From positions 659,501-723,500 of the forward strand of contig NZ_LR699166.1 of NCBI RefSeq assembly GCF_902459525.1: a stretch of 64,000 bases of DNA, written 5' to 3'. A model generated the notes under the pieces. It did not search any database. It saw only the letters and a program-made list of their open reading frames with translations, and had not been told where the DNA came from. This document shows positions 17,018-26,299 of the stretch, in pieces (the first letter of the stretch is position 1; each line of letters opens with the position of its first letter). The DNA comes from Sideroxydans sp. CL21 (GTDB lineage Bacteria > Pseudomonadota > Gammaproteobacteria > Burkholderiales > Gallionellaceae). The position numbers and the translations under genes are program-made.

Positions 17018-17791
17018 ATGATAAATTCCCCCTACCTAATGATGACCGGCACCGACAGGAACGAAGCAATGGGATCTCCGATATTTCAGCCGTTGTACCA
17101 GCAAATCAAGGCGCTCATCACGCAAAGCCTGATCTCGGGCGAGTGGGGCCCCGGGGCTGCCATTCCCAGCGAGATGGAATTGGCGGCACGGTTCGGGGTG
17201 AGTCAGGGGACGGTCAGGAAGGCGATAGACGAGCTGGCGGCGGAAAACATCGTGGTGCGGCGCCAGGGCAAGGGTACCTATGTGGCAACCCACTCCGAGG
17301 AGACCGTGAAACTCAGGTTCCTGCGGTTGGTGGCGGCCGACGGCAGCAACGAGTTGCTGGATAACAAGTTGTTGAGCTGCGAGCGCGCCAAGGCTCCGGC
17401 CAATATTGCGCGGTTGCTGGATATCAAGACCGGCAGTGCGGTGATAGAGATCAAGAGGCTGTTGCTGTTTTCAGGCAAACCGCAGATTCTGGATCGCATC
17501 ATTCTTCCTGCCGCAGCGTTCAAGGGAATTAACACCGAACGGATCGAGGCTTTCAACGGTTCGATGTACCGCATGTACGAAACGCTGCTGGGTATACATA
17601 TGGTGAGGTCCGAGGAGCGACTGACTGCTGTGGGAGCGGATGCGGATGTTGCAGCGGCGCTGAATCTCAAATCCGGAACGCCGCTGCTGAGCATAGAGCG
17701 CGTGTCCTATACCTATGGCGACAAGCCGATGGAATGGCGCCTGGGGCTATGTCTGACGGATGATCATTATTATTTGAATCACCTTGAGTAG
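17018..17791 (+). CDS. GntR-family regulator with UTRA ligand domain
   Basis: This is a 257-residue HutC/FarR-type regulator. The winged helix-turn-helix spans ~20-90 (FQPLYQQIKALI, IPSEMELAARFGVSQGTVRK, GKGTYVA) and the UTRA effector domain fills the rest. AAGGGAAA upstream supports the ATG at 17018, though later ATGs at 17039 and 17069 are possible. It stands between two divergent catabolic units and probably represses both until a pathway acid or CoA ester appears. The downstream lyase and ligase follow on the same strand. Confidence 0.9.
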   Translation: MINSPYLMMTGTDRNEAMGSPIFQPLYQQIKALITQSLISGEWGPGAAIPSEMELAARFGVSQGTVRKAIDELAAENIVVRRQGKGTYVATHSEETVKLRFLRLVAADGSNELLDNKLLSCERAKAPANIARLLDIKTGSAVIEIKRLLLFSGKPQILDRIILPAAAFKGINTERIEAFNGSMYRMYETLLGIHMVRSEERLTAVGADADVAAALNLKSGTPLLSIERVSYTYGDKPMEWRLGLCLTDDHYYLNHLE

Positions 17792-17844
17792 GAATGGCCG
17801 GATTGGGATGTCCGGTGTAGTGAAATAGAGGCTGAGGAGGGATC

Positions 17845-18990
17845 ATGGTAAAAAATCAAAACGAGCATATCGCCGACAAGGGCTCGTCCGGCAGTGCGGA
17901 CGCAAGTGTGCTGGGCGGCTTCTGGCCAGGGATCCAGTTGTACTATCCGCCGGTCAAATATGCGCCTTCGCTGGGCATCTACGAAGACCTCGAGGCGGCG
18001 GCGCAGCGCATGAAGAAGCATGCGCACCAGACGCACGCGCATACCCTGATCTTCGACCTGGAAGACGGTTGCCGCCAGAAGGAAATGAGCCGGACTTTGC
18101 TCAGGCAGGAATTGCCCAAGTTCAAACGCAGGCATGAAGTCGCCATTGCCATCCGGGTGAATCCTTTCCGCACCGAAGAGTACGAACTTGACATGAAACT
18201 GGTCAAGGACCTGGCCGAGCATATCGATGTGGTGATGCTGGCCAAGGCGGGAGAGGCTTACGGCGCGCCCGAGGTTCGGGACTTGTCCAATTTTCTGGTG
18301 GGCCTGAATCATCCGATCAGCATACAGCCCATCATCGAGCATCCCAAATCGCTCAAGATTGCGCCCGACCTGATGCAATACAGCACGGTCAAGCATGTGG
18401 TGTTTGGCATTCACGATTTTTCAAAAGCAATGGGTATCCAGATCACGCCCGAGCACTGGACCGAAGAGCTTAAATACTTTCTCAACCAGATCATGTTCGA
18501 GGCGCGTATCGCCGGTAAAGGCGTGATCGGCGGGGTGGAAACGCTGATCGGCTCCAGCAGCATGCCGGAGAACTTCGTCGAGCCGCACGACGTGCGGCGC
18601 TGGCTGGACCTGCACGGCGAGAATGAATCGCACATTGTCTACAAGCATGCCTGCCAGGAAGCGGCAAACGGTCTGACCGGGAAGCAGGTCATTCATCCGG
18701 CGCATATCCATCTGTGCAAGGTGGCGTACACCCCGTCGCCTACGGAGGTCTCGCAAAAGATCCGGATACTGAAGGCAGCCATCGAGGCGGATGCGCTGCT
18801 GGGAGGTGCCATCAAGTTCGAAGGCGAGATGCTGGATCCGCCCATGTTCGGCAAGGCCTTGCAGACACTGCTGCGGGCACACGCACTGCGCGCACTCACA
18901 CCCGCGGATACCGAGTTTGCCATGACGGTGCTGCAGCTGATGCCCGCACAAGTCATTCGCGAAAACTGGCCATACGGCGTAATTTTGTAG
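17845..18990 (+). CDS. large CitE/HpcH-family lyase
   Basis: This 381-residue member of the CitE/HpcH aldolase superfamily is longer than classical CitE (~290). It carries LIFDLEDGC (~residues 67-75) with the intact acidic signature, AIRVNPFRTEEYE, IIEHPKSL and FGIHDFSKAMG (metal Asp region). The C-terminal ~90 residues form an extra helical segment, as in malyl-CoA lyase or malate-synthase-like relatives. GAGGAGG precedes the ATG. It sits 8 bases before the acyl-CoA ligase gene. It is the third superfamily member in 5 kb, so the paralogs probably handle different CoA esters or form a mixed complex. Confidence 0.78.
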   Translation: MVKNQNEHIADKGSSGSADASVLGGFWPGIQLYYPPVKYAPSLGIYEDLEAAAQRMKKHAHQTHAHTLIFDLEDGCRQKEMSRTLLRQELPKFKRRHEVAIAIRVNPFRTEEYELDMKLVKDLAEHIDVVMLAKAGEAYGAPEVRDLSNFLVGLNHPISIQPIIEHPKSLKIAPDLMQYSTVKHVVFGIHDFSKAMGIQITPEHWTEELKYFLNQIMFEARIAGKGVIGGVETLIGSSSMPENFVEPHDVRRWLDLHGENESHIVYKHACQEAANGLTGKQVIHPAHIHLCKVAYTPSPTEVSQKIRILKAAIEADALLGGAIKFEGEMLDPPMFGKALQTLLRAHALRALTPADTEFAMTVLQLMPAQVIRENWPYGVIL

Positions 18991-18998
18991 GAGTAACC

Positions 18999-20630
18999 AT
19001 GTCAAATTTCAAACCGTTCGCCCCCTGGGTATGGCAAATCCCCGAGCATTTCAACATCGGTGTCGCCTGTACCGACGCACATCTGAATACGCCTGCCGCG
19101 GAAAACATCGCGATGATCGTGGAAGACGACAAACTGGGCACGTCGCAAATCACGTTCTCGCAGCTGGCCGAGCGCACCAGCCGTTTCGCCCAGATTCTGC
19201 GTAATCTCGGGGTTGGCCCCGGCGAACGCATCCTGATCCGGCTTCCCAACTCACTGGATTATCCAACCGCATTTCTGGGCGCGATGAAATGCGGCGCCAT
19301 TTCTGTGCCGACATCTACCCTGCTGACTGGCGAAGAGGTGGTCTATCTCGCGCAGGACTCGGGAGCTGCAGTGCTGGTGACCGACAAGGCGGCTTGGGCT
19401 ACTCTCAAGGACCAACTGCATGATGCAGTCAATCTGCGCCATGTCTTGCTGTCCGGTCCGGGCGAAGTGCAGAAAGTCGAAGGACTGGATGTGCAGGACC
19501 TGGATTCGGCGCTGGCGGGAATACAAAAATGTGAGCCGCCATATCCAACCAAAGTCAACGATCCGGCTTATCTGGTTTACACCTCGGGCACCACCGGATA
19601 TCCCAAGGGTGTTTTGCACGCGCACCGCGCCTTGATCGGTCGCACGCCGGCATCTACTTACTGGTTCGATTTTGCCAAGGAAGGCGATCGCATCATGCAT
19701 TCGGGCAAGTTCAACTGGACCTATGTGCTGGGCTCGGGGTTGATGGATCCCCTGTACCTGGGCAAGACGGTGATCGTGCACGAGGGAAAGAACGACTCGA
19801 ACACCTGGCCGCGCCTGATCAAGAAACATTCGGCGACCATCTTTGTCGGTGTACCGACCATCTACCGCCAGATCGTGCAGAAGAGCGATTTCACGAAAGC
19901 GGATGTTCCCAGCCTGCGCCACTGCATGAGTGCGGGCGAGCATCTGTCGGATGAGGTATTGACGCAATGGCGCGAGCGCTTCGGTGTGGACATCTATGAG
20001 GCGGTCGGCATGTCGGAGTTTTCCTACTATCTGTGCCAGACCAAGTCGCAGCCGATACGCCCGGGATCTGCTGGATTTCCGCAACCCGGCCACAAGATAC
20101 AACTGCTGAATCCGGAGACCTTGCAACCGGTTGCGGCTGGCGAAGAGGGCATGATCTGCGTGCCGGATGACGACCCCGGGCTGTTCCTGAATTACTGGAA
20201 CCTGCCGGAGGAAACGACCAAGCTGCGGCATGACGGCTTCTTTTTCACCGGCGACTATGCTCGTTACGATGAAGACGGCTACATCTGGTTCCTGGGGCGG
20301 CGTGACGACATCATCAAGAGTTTTGGTTACCGCGTTTCTCCGTACGAGATCGAGCGCGTGCTGAAGTCTCATCCCTCCGTTGCCGATTGCGCATCAGTCG
20401 GTGAGGAAATCGAGAAGGACAAGGTGCTGGTGGTGGCTTATGTGATCATGCAGCCGGACAGCAAAACGACGGCAGACGAACTGCTGGCCTTCGGGCGTGA
20501 ACATCTGGCGGCATACAAGGCACCCAAGACCATCTATCTTGCTAAGGACTTTCCCCGTACAAAGAACGGAAAGATATTGCGCCGGGATGTGAATCCGGCA
20601 ATCGCGATTTCAAAATCCACTCTGCGTTGA
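18999..20630 (+). CDS. AMP-forming acyl-CoA ligase
   Basis: This is a 543-residue ANL-superfamily ligase. The P-loop-like LVYTSGTTGYPKG lies near residue 191, then YEAVGMSEFSYY, FTGDYARYDEDGY, GRRDDIIKSFGYRVSPYEIE and the C-terminal catalytic Lys in RTKNGKILRR. It activates a carboxylic acid as acyl-AMP and then acyl-CoA, with a benzoate-CoA-ligase/acetyl-CoA-synthetase-like layout. TAGGAG overlaps the preceding stop and fixes the ATG at 18999. Within this cluster it would load a dicarboxylate such as itaconate, mesaconate or citramalate onto CoA; that substrate is inferred from neighbours only. Confidence 0.88.
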   Translation: MSNFKPFAPWVWQIPEHFNIGVACTDAHLNTPAAENIAMIVEDDKLGTSQITFSQLAERTSRFAQILRNLGVGPGERILIRLPNSLDYPTAFLGAMKCGAISVPTSTLLTGEEVVYLAQDSGAAVLVTDKAAWATLKDQLHDAVNLRHVLLSGPGEVQKVEGLDVQDLDSALAGIQKCEPPYPTKVNDPAYLVYTSGTTGYPKGVLHAHRALIGRTPASTYWFDFAKEGDRIMHSGKFNWTYVLGSGLMDPLYLGKTVIVHEGKNDSNTWPRLIKKHSATIFVGVPTIYRQIVQKSDFTKADVPSLRHCMSAGEHLSDEVLTQWRERFGVDIYEAVGMSEFSYYLCQTKSQPIRPGSAGFPQPGHKIQLLNPETLQPVAAGEEGMICVPDDDPGLFLNYWNLPEETTKLRHDGFFFTGDYARYDEDGYIWFLGRRDDIIKSFGYRVSPYEIERVLKSHPSVADCASVGEEIEKDKVLVVAYVIMQPDSKTTADELLAFGREHLAAYKAPKTIYLAKDFPRTKNGKILRRDVNPAIAISKSTLR

Positions 20631-20657
20631 CGTTTCACCTTTGCAGGAGCGCAGGCC

Positions 20658-20689
20658 AAAAAAAAGGCGACCAGACGGTCGCCTTTTTT
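20658..20689. terminator. bidirectional rho-independent terminator
   Basis: GGCGACC-AGAC-GGTCGCC is flanked by eight A on the left and six T on the right, in the gap between two convergent genes. It can end transcription from both directions. Confidence 0.9.
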
Positions 20690-20701
20690 GCGGTCTGCTA
20701 A

Positions 20702-21391
20702 TTAATCCCGTTCGCCGCTGAAGGCCATCAGCAGGCTCAGCAGGTTGATGAACAGGTTGTAGATGTCCAGATACAGAGACAACGTTGCCATCACGTAGTT
20801 GGTTTCCCCGCCCTGAACGATCCGGCTTACGTCGAAAAGAATGTAGGCCGAGAAGATCATGACTGCGATTGCGGAAATAGTCAGCGACAACGCAGGAATC
20901 TGGAAGAACATGTTCGCCAGCGAAGCCACGATGAGCAGGATTAATCCGATGAACAGGAACTTGCCCATGAAGCTGAAGTCCTTCTTCGTCGTAGTGGCAA
21001 TGGTGGCCAGTGAAAAGAAAATCACACTGGTTCCGCCTGCTGCCAGGCCGATAAGTTGTGCGCCGTTCTTCAGGTGCAGCGCTACTTGCAGGATGGGGCC
21101 CAGAAATACGCCTGCGACAAAGGTGAATCCGAGCAGGGCAACGATACCCCAAACGCTGTCGCGCAAGGCGGTGACGGCGAACAGCAGCCCCATCATTGTG
21201 CCGAACATCAGCAACGAGGCCATGATGGGGTGTCCCGCCATGAACGAGAAGTTGATCGAGGTGCCAACGAAAGCGCCGATGATCGTCGGGATCATGGTCA
21301 GCGCCAGCATCATGTAAGTGTTGCGCAGAACCTTGTTCTGGTCGGCTACTTGCGCCGAGGTTGGTAGTACGGATGGGGTTTCGTATTGCAT
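20702..21391 (-). CDS. BI-1/YccA-family membrane protein
   Basis: This 229-residue protein has seven hydrophobic helices and the Bax-inhibitor-1 family pattern (NKVLRNTYMMLALTMIPT near the start, FDVSRIVQGGETNYV, ATLSLYLDIYNLFINLL at the end). In bacteria the family includes YbhL and YccA; YccA interacts with the FtsH protease, and other members leak Ca2+ in a pH-dependent way. It is a single-gene unit ending at a strong terminator. The exact role here is unknown. Confidence 0.9.
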   Translation of the reverse strand: MQYETPSVLPTSAQVADQNKVLRNTYMMLALTMIPTIIGAFVGTSINFSFMAGHPIMASLLMFGTMMGLLFAVTALRDSVWGIVALLGFTFVAGVFLGPILQVALHLKNGAQLIGLAAGGTSVIFFSLATIATTTKKDFSFMGKFLFIGLILLIVASLANMFFQIPALSLTISAIAVMIFSAYILFDVSRIVQGGETNYVMATLSLYLDIYNLFINLLSLLMAFSGERD

Positions 21392-21475
21392 TGAGTTGCT
21401 CCTTTAAAAGACAGTTCTGATTCAATTACGGGAGTGAGACTACAGAAGCAGTGTAAAAGTTGCAACCTTAGTGCT

Positions 21476-21504
21476 TTGGGAACACGGGGTATTTCAGGTA
21501 TCAT
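21476..21504 (+). promoter_or_regulatory. probable tRNA-Ser promoter
   Basis: TTGGGA, a 17-bp spacer and TATCAT form a plausible sigma-70 promoter ~85 bp upstream of the mature tRNA 5' end. The leader is longer than usual for a tRNA, so confidence is moderate. Confidence 0.4.
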
Positions 21505-21589
21505 GCGCGCCATTGTGTGCCAGCCATTTATCGGGTAATGGAACTTTCGAGTGAAACCAAAACCTTAGGTTGGCACCTTGCAGGTTTTT

Positions 21590-21679
21590 GGAGGTGTGGC
21601 CGAGCGGTTGAAGGCACTAGTCTTGAAAACTAGCGAGGATGAAAGTCCTCCGTGAGTTCGAATCTCACCGCCTCCGCCA
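21590..21679 (+). tRNA. tRNA-Ser (anticodon TGA)
   Basis: This is a 90-nt class II tRNA with a long variable arm and encoded CCA. The acceptor arms GGAGGTG and CGCCTCC pair (one G-U), followed by discriminator G and CCA. The anticodon stem CTAGT/ACTAG encloses CTTGAAA, giving anticodon TGA. The T arm contains GTTCGAATC. It reads UCA and related serine codons. Confidence 0.97.
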
Positions 21680-21717
21680 AATTCGAATCATCTTGTAATC
21701 TCTTGGGAGTGAAAGTT

Positions 21718-22284
21718 ATGTTGCGCAAAATTCTGGCAATCTCGTTGATGTCTGTGACTACCATCGCCGCAGCGGATACCATGGACATTGGGCTGGGTAA
21801 TCATGCCGCCGAGTTCAAGTACGGTGTTCCCACCACGCTTGCGGGCAAGTCCGAGGTTTATGCAGATTTGCTGTACAACGATGTCAACAGTGTCATGGGC
21901 GGTGTGGGACTGCTGGTGGCGAATGACGAGGTTAAGGTACCGGGGCTAACCATCGGTATTGGCGCAAAAGCGGTTGCTGCCACGATCAGGGAAACACCAA
22001 GCAGGCAAAATACTTCCGCAGTCGCACTGGGGGCGCAAGTTCGCTATGAGCTACCTGCCGAGCGCCGTCTGGCATTTGCGGGTGAATTCTATTACGGTCC
22101 CCAGATCATTACTTTCGGCGATGCCAAGCAATTCCAGCAATACGGCGCGCGCGCCGAGTTCTCCGTCTCTCCGCAGGTTCAGGTTTATGCCGGATATCGC
22201 AAAACAGTATTTACGGTAAAGGCAACGAATGCGGACGCGGTTCTGGTAAGCGGAGTGCTCGCCGGTGTGCAGTTCACGTTTTAA
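21718..22284 (+). CDS. YfaZ-type outer-membrane protein
   Basis: This 188-residue secreted protein has a signal peptide of ~19 residues (cleavage after TIAAA) followed by alternating amphipathic strands typical of a small outer-membrane barrel. It ends VQFTF with C-terminal Phe, the usual Bam recognition end. The pattern (GNHAAEFKYG, VGLLVANDEV, ARAEFSVSPQVQVYAGYRK) resembles the YfaZ family, whose function is unclear. An ATG at 21718 after GGGAG is preferred; the frame also runs back into the tRNA but cannot start there. Confidence 0.75.
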   Translation: MLRKILAISLMSVTTIAAADTMDIGLGNHAAEFKYGVPTTLAGKSEVYADLLYNDVNSVMGGVGLLVANDEVKVPGLTIGIGAKAVAATIRETPSRQNTSAVALGAQVRYELPAERRLAFAGEFYYGPQIITFGDAKQFQQYGARAEFSVSPQVQVYAGYRKTVFTVKATNADAVLVSGVLAGVQFTF

Positions 22285-22300
22285 TGGCCGATCGTAGAAC

Positions 22301-22600
22301 GTGCTGAAACTTGCTGTGATTCTCGCTTTGCTTTCGATGACATCCCTGGCACAAGCCAAGGATGTTTCGGCACAACAAATAGGTGTCGAATACGCTCGCG
22401 GGAACCTGGACAAGGCTGATGCGGAGTACAAGGACAACCTGCAACATGTGTCCGAATCTGAAAAGCGGTTGACCGAGGCGCAGAACCGTTTGTCTGACGA
22501 CAGACAGAAAGCGGCAGTTTCAAAAAAGAATCTGGACGAGGCCAAGGCGAAATATTCAAGAGCGCAGGAATTGCTCGATCAAGCCTGGAAAAAACCGTAA
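22301..22600 (+). CDS. small periplasmic coiled-coil protein
   Basis: This 99-residue protein starts at GTG. It has a signal peptide (about 1-20, ending AQA before KDVSAQQ) and then ~75 residues of charged heptad-like helix rich in Glu, Lys, Gln and Ala (SESEKRLTEAQNRLSDD), predicted to form one long coiled coil. I do not recognise a family. It follows the YfaZ-like gene by 16 bases and may be co-expressed, possibly as an envelope spacer or chaperone. No strong ribosome site is seen. Confidence 0.6.
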   Translation: MLKLAVILALLSMTSLAQAKDVSAQQIGVEYARGNLDKADAEYKDNLQHVSESEKRLTEAQNRLSDDRQKAAVSKKNLDEAKAKYSRAQELLDQAWKKP

Positions 22601-22616
22601 TTCCGGTTTCGCACGT

Positions 22617-24404
22617 TCAATACCCCAGCGCGCGCGCTCCCTGGTAAAAGACAAAACTGACTACCCATGCCAGAACCAGCGACCAGCTGAGCGCGAACAG
22701 TGTGTAACGCAGGTCTTTTGATTCGCTGCGCAAGGTGGCGATCGCCGAGAGGCAGGGCGTGTAAATCAGGGTGAACAGCATGAAACTGTAGGCCTGTACC
22801 CAATCCAGTTGTTGTCCCAGCGCACTGCCCAGTGCATCACCACTCAATCCGTAGATGACAGCCAGCGAGCCGATGACGATCTCCTTCGCGACGAAACCGA
22901 AGATCAAAGCGATGGTAAGTTGGTCGTTGATGCCGATGGGGGCGAAGATCGGGTGCAGCAGGCTGCCTATCATTCCGGCCAGTGTGCCTGAGCTTGCGGG
23001 AGCAGCCGAGGTCGGCAAATGCGTGAGCAGCCATACCAGCACGACGCCGGCAACGATAAATTGCGTGGCCCGGCGCAAGAAGTGAGTCACTTCCAGCCAA
23101 CCGCGCAGCAGCATCTGGCGCACAGTGGGAAACCGGTACGGCGGCAGTTCGAGCACGAAGGGTTCGTTGTTCTTGAAGCTATTCTTGAACAGCAAGGCGG
23201 TGACGATGGCCGTGGCGAAGCTGAACAAGTAGAGGCTGAACAGTACTAGCGGCGCGGCTTTGGAAGAAAACAACGCGGCGGTGATGAACACGAATACCTG
23301 CAAGCGCGCCGAACAAAGCGAGAACGGAATCACCAGCATGGTGAGGAGTCGCAGGCTGCGCGAACGCATCACACGCGTACCCATGAGTGCGGGCACATTG
23401 CAACCAAAACCCATCAGCAGCATCACAAAGCCGCGTCCGTCCAATCCCATCTTCGCCATCAGCGCATCCATCAGGAAGGCTGCGCGCGACAAATAACCGC
23501 TGTCTTCAACCATGGCCATGAACAGGAAGAACAGGATGATGATGGGCACGAAGGCAGCGACGGTGGCAACGCCGTTGTAAATCCCGTCCAGCAGCAAACC
23601 GGAAAGCCAGACAGGCAAGCCGGAGAGGGCGGGGTTAAGCGCGGTCTCGCGCAGCCAGCCGAGCGCCTCGGCCACCCAGGCTTGCAGCGGTTGGCCGAGG
23701 AAAAAGATGCCCTGGAACAGCAGGTACATGATGGCGAAGAAGATCGGCAGCCCGAGCCACGGATGCAGCATCACGCGGTCGAGTTTGTCCGTAAGGTTCT
23801 CCGGCAATTGCGCCGGAACTTGCACGGCATGCTTCAAGATGCGCGCCATCTCGGATTCGATGTGTTCGTCCACTTCCAGCTGGCTGCGCAGTTCTTCCGC
23901 CATGCCGGGCGTGGGGTAGCGCAATGCCTTGGCGATGGCCTGCAGTGCTTCCTGGTAGCCTGTGCCGTATTTTCCGCTGAGCAGGAAGATAGGTATGCCC
24001 AGCATTTCTGTCATTTTTCGGCTGTCGATGCTGATGCCGTATTTCTTGGCCTCGTCCGCCATGTTGAGCAGGACCACGAGGTTCATGTTGAGCTGTTTGA
24101 GTTGCAGCAGCAGGCTCATCTGGCGTTCGATCTGCGTGGCATTCAGTATGACGAGCGCCAGGTCGGGTACGTTGTCATGAATGAAATGGCGCACCACCTG
24201 CTCGTCGTCGGAAAAACCATGCAGATCGTAAATGCCGGGCAGATCGATGATCTCCACCATGTCCGAACCGAGAAGAATCCTGCCGCTGAGAAGTTCAACA
24301 GTGATGCCTGGCCAGTTGCCCACGCGGGCGGCACCGCCTGTCATGCGGTTGAACAGGGTGGACTTGCCCGTGTTGGGCATGCCCAGTAAAGCGATGCGCT
24401 TCAT
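22617..24404 (-). CDS. feoB: FeoB, ferrous iron transporter
   Basis: This is a 595-residue Fe(II) permease. The N-terminal G domain has G1 GMPNTGKST (8-16), G3 DLPGIYDL and G4 NMAD. A GDI-like helical region follows, then the membrane domain with two Gate motifs (GFGCNVPALMGTR; FVAKEIVIGS) and the conserved Cys in FSLCSARLQVF. It is shorter than E. coli FeoB (773) because the C-terminal cytosolic tail is missing, as in many FeoBs. The ATG overlaps the feoA stop by 4 bases. It imports Fe(II) in anaerobic or iron-rich conditions. Confidence 0.95.
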   Translation of the reverse strand: MKRIALLGMPNTGKSTLFNRMTGGAARVGNWPGITVELLSGRILLGSDMVEIIDLPGIYDLHGFSDDEQVVRHFIHDNVPDLALVILNATQIERQMSLLLQLKQLNMNLVVLLNMADEAKKYGISIDSRKMTEMLGIPIFLLSGKYGTGYQEALQAIAKALRYPTPGMAEELRSQLEVDEHIESEMARILKHAVQVPAQLPENLTDKLDRVMLHPWLGLPIFFAIMYLLFQGIFFLGQPLQAWVAEALGWLRETALNPALSGLPVWLSGLLLDGIYNGVATVAAFVPIIILFFLFMAMVEDSGYLSRAAFLMDALMAKMGLDGRGFVMLLMGFGCNVPALMGTRVMRSRSLRLLTMLVIPFSLCSARLQVFVFITAALFSSKAAPLVLFSLYLFSFATAIVTALLFKNSFKNNEPFVLELPPYRFPTVRQMLLRGWLEVTHFLRRATQFIVAGVVLVWLLTHLPTSAAPASSGTLAGMIGSLLHPIFAPIGINDQLTIALIFGFVAKEIVIGSLAVIYGLSGDALGSALGQQLDWVQAYSFMLFTLIYTPCLSAIATLRSESKDLRYTLFALSWSLVLAWVVSFVFYQGARALGY

Positions 24405-24634
24405 GCCTGGCACACTTTGATCTTCTCGGCCTCGTTGCGGCGCAGCAGGATGTCGGTGGTGCCGATGCGCACCTGCAAAGGACCGGAAAAACTGGCCTTG
24501 CGTATCAGCTCGATCTGCTTCCCGCTGCGGAATCCCAGTGCCTGCAGACGCAGATGCAATGCTTCTTCGGCTTGGATGGAGACGATGGTGGCGATATCGC
24601 CGGGTTGCAGATGGGCCAAGGTGAGGGAGGGCAT
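24401..24634 (-). CDS. feoA: FeoA, small SH3-like partner of FeoB
   Basis: This 77-residue protein has the FeoA SH3-like fold (LQPGDIATIVSI, LRLQALGFRSGKQIELIRK, VRIGTTDILLRRNEA). It is thought to modulate FeoB in the cytoplasm. A longer upstream frame exists, but the start giving MPSLTLAHLQPGD matches family length. It is translationally coupled to feoB and divergent from dapA with ~110 bases between them. Confidence 0.92.
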   Translation of the reverse strand: MPSLTLAHLQPGDIATIVSIQAEEALHLRLQALGFRSGKQIELIRKASFSGPLQVRIGTTDILLRRNEAEKIKVCQA

Positions 24635-24743
24635 GATCAAATGGATTCCAGTTGCCTGCATTATTCCACACGGGTGCCGCTCTTGTCGCGTAGGGCGGGG
24701 CGAATAGGGTAGAATGCCATCTTTATTTTTGTGGCAGAGAAAC

Positions 24744-25619
24744 ATGATCAAAGGTAGTCTCGTAGCGATCGTCACGCCGATGCAAGAGGACGGCAGCCTG
24801 GATTTGGCGGCCTTCCGCGCGTTGATCGATTTCCATATAGCCGAAGGCACCGACGCCATCGTGGTGGTCGGTACCACCGGCGAATCCCCCACTGTCGATG
24901 TGGCAGAGCACGAGTTGCTCATCGCCGAAGCGGTGAAGCATTCTGCCAAGCGTGTCCCTGTCATCGCCGGAACCGGCGCGAACTCGACCAAGGAAGCGAT
25001 CGAGCTGGCCACTTTTTCCAGGAAGGCCGGAGCGGACGCATCCCTCACCGTGGTTCCCTATTACAACAAGCCGACCCAGGAAGGTCTTTACCAGCACTTC
25101 AAAGCCATCGCCGAAGCGGTGGACATGCCGCATATCCTGTACAACGTGCCGGGACGCACGGGTGCAGACTTGCACAATGACACAGTCCTGCGCCTTGCGC
25201 AGATCAGGAACATCGTCGGCATCAAGGAGGCGACCGGCGATATTTCGCGCGGCAGCGACCTGTTGCAGAAAGCGCCCAAGGATTTCGCCATATACAGCGG
25301 GGATGATGCCAGCACGCTGGCGTTGATGCTGCTTGGGGCACATGGCTCGATTTCGGTGACTGCCAACGTCGCGCCCAGGCTGATGCACGAGATGTGTACT
25401 GCTGCATTGAATGGCGAACTCGCCAAAGCACGCGAGATCAATTTCCGCCTGCTCGGCTTGCATCGCAACCTGTTCGTTGAAGCCAACCCGATACCGGTAA
25501 AGTGGGCGGTGGCGCGCATGGGCAAGATGAAGAATGCCCTGCGTTTGCCATTGACTCCGCTGACTGCCGGAGCGCAACCGGCGGTGGAAGCCGCCATGCG
25601 TCAGGCTGGCGTCATTTAA
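24744..25619 (+). CDS. dapA: 4-hydroxy-tetrahydrodipicolinate synthase
   Basis: This 291-residue protein has the usual DapA length. It condenses pyruvate and aspartate semialdehyde in lysine and peptidoglycan precursor synthesis. Visible residues are GTTGESPT (Thr44/45 region), YNVPGRTG (catalytic Tyr) and GIKEATGD (Schiff-base Lys). The ATG giving [13 protein letters not shown] is chosen over one 30 bases upstream because it matches the family. bamC follows 11 bases on, the same pairing as in E. coli. Confidence 0.97.
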   Translation: MIKGSLVAIVTPMQEDGSLDLAAFRALIDFHIAEGTDAIVVVGTTGESPTVDVAEHELLIAEAVKHSAKRVPVIAGTGANSTKEAIELATFSRKAGADASLTVVPYYNKPTQEGLYQHFKAIAEAVDMPHILYNVPGRTGADLHNDTVLRLAQIRNIVGIKEATGDISRGSDLLQKAPKDFAIYSGDDASTLALMLLGAHGSISVTANVAPRLMHEMCTAALNGELAKAREINFRLLGLHRNLFVEANPIPVKWAVARMGKMKNALRLPLTPLTAGAQPAVEAAMRQAGVI

Positions 25620-25630
25620 TAGGAAAAAAC

Positions 25631-26299
25631 ATGAAGTTAAGGAACGTCGTATTTGGATTCGTTGCAACATCGTTACTCGCGGGATGCGGCATGTTCAGCA
25701 TGTTCGACCGGAAACCGGTGGATTATAAAGCTGGAGCGGTGCAAACACCGTCGCTGGAAGTCCCTCCCGATCTGACTGTTCCAGAGACGGAACAGCGTTA
25801 CATCATTCCCGGGACAGACGGGGAAAAGGTCGCCAGCTATTCGGAATATACCAGGAAGGCGGAACAGCCTTGCGTGAACCCGGCGAGTGCACCGGTTGCG
25901 GCAACTCCGGCTCCGCAACCGGTCAAGGCGCCAACTGCCAAGTTGCAGGAAGGCAATGGCACAAAGAGTATATTGCTGGATGATCCGTTCGATCGAAGCT
26001 GGCGCAGGGTCGGGTTGGCACTGGATCATGCTCGTCTCGTTACAACGGACAAGGACAGAAGCAAAGGTATCTATTTTGTTGCGGCAGCGCCTGATAAAGA
26101 TAAAAAGAAGCAGCCTGACTATCAGGTCGTGGTGCGTGAAATTGGCTCAGGCAGTGAAGTCACCATTGTGGATCAAGATGGCAAGAGCAGCGCGGAAACT
26201 ACGCGACTCGTAGATGTGCTGTTCCAAAACATGGACAAAAGCAATACCGGCGACCAGTCTCGCCCTCCTCGCGGAGATGCGGTTCGCACTTCTCGGTAG
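25631..26299 (+). CDS. bamC: BamC-like outer-membrane lipoprotein
   Basis: This 222-residue lipoprotein has signal peptide and lipobox SLLAGC, with lipidation Cys near residue 19. An unstructured N-terminal segment (VPPDLTVPETEQRY) follows, then a Pro/Ala linker and one helix-grip domain (SILLDDPFDRSWRRVGLAL). E. coli BamC has two such domains (344 aa), so this is a shorter form. It is part of the BAM machine that inserts outer-membrane barrels. The dapA-bamC order supports the call. The end overlaps the next gene by 23 bases. Confidence 0.85.
   Translation: MKLRNVVFGFVATSLLAGCGMFSMFDRKPVDYKAGAVQTPSLEVPPDLTVPETEQRYIIPGTDGEKVASYSEYTRKAEQPCVNPASAPVAATPAPQPVKAPTAKLQEGNGTKSILLDDPFDRSWRRVGLALDHARLVTTDKDRSKGIYFVAAAPDKDKKKQPDYQVVVREIGSGSEVTIVDQDGKSSAETTRLVDVLFQNMDKSNTGDQSRPPRGDAVRTSR

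Noticed and set aside
24683-24715. Sigma-70 promoter for dapA
   Set aside because: A TTGTCG and a TAGAAT are present, but the spacer is 21 bp, too long to be convincing.
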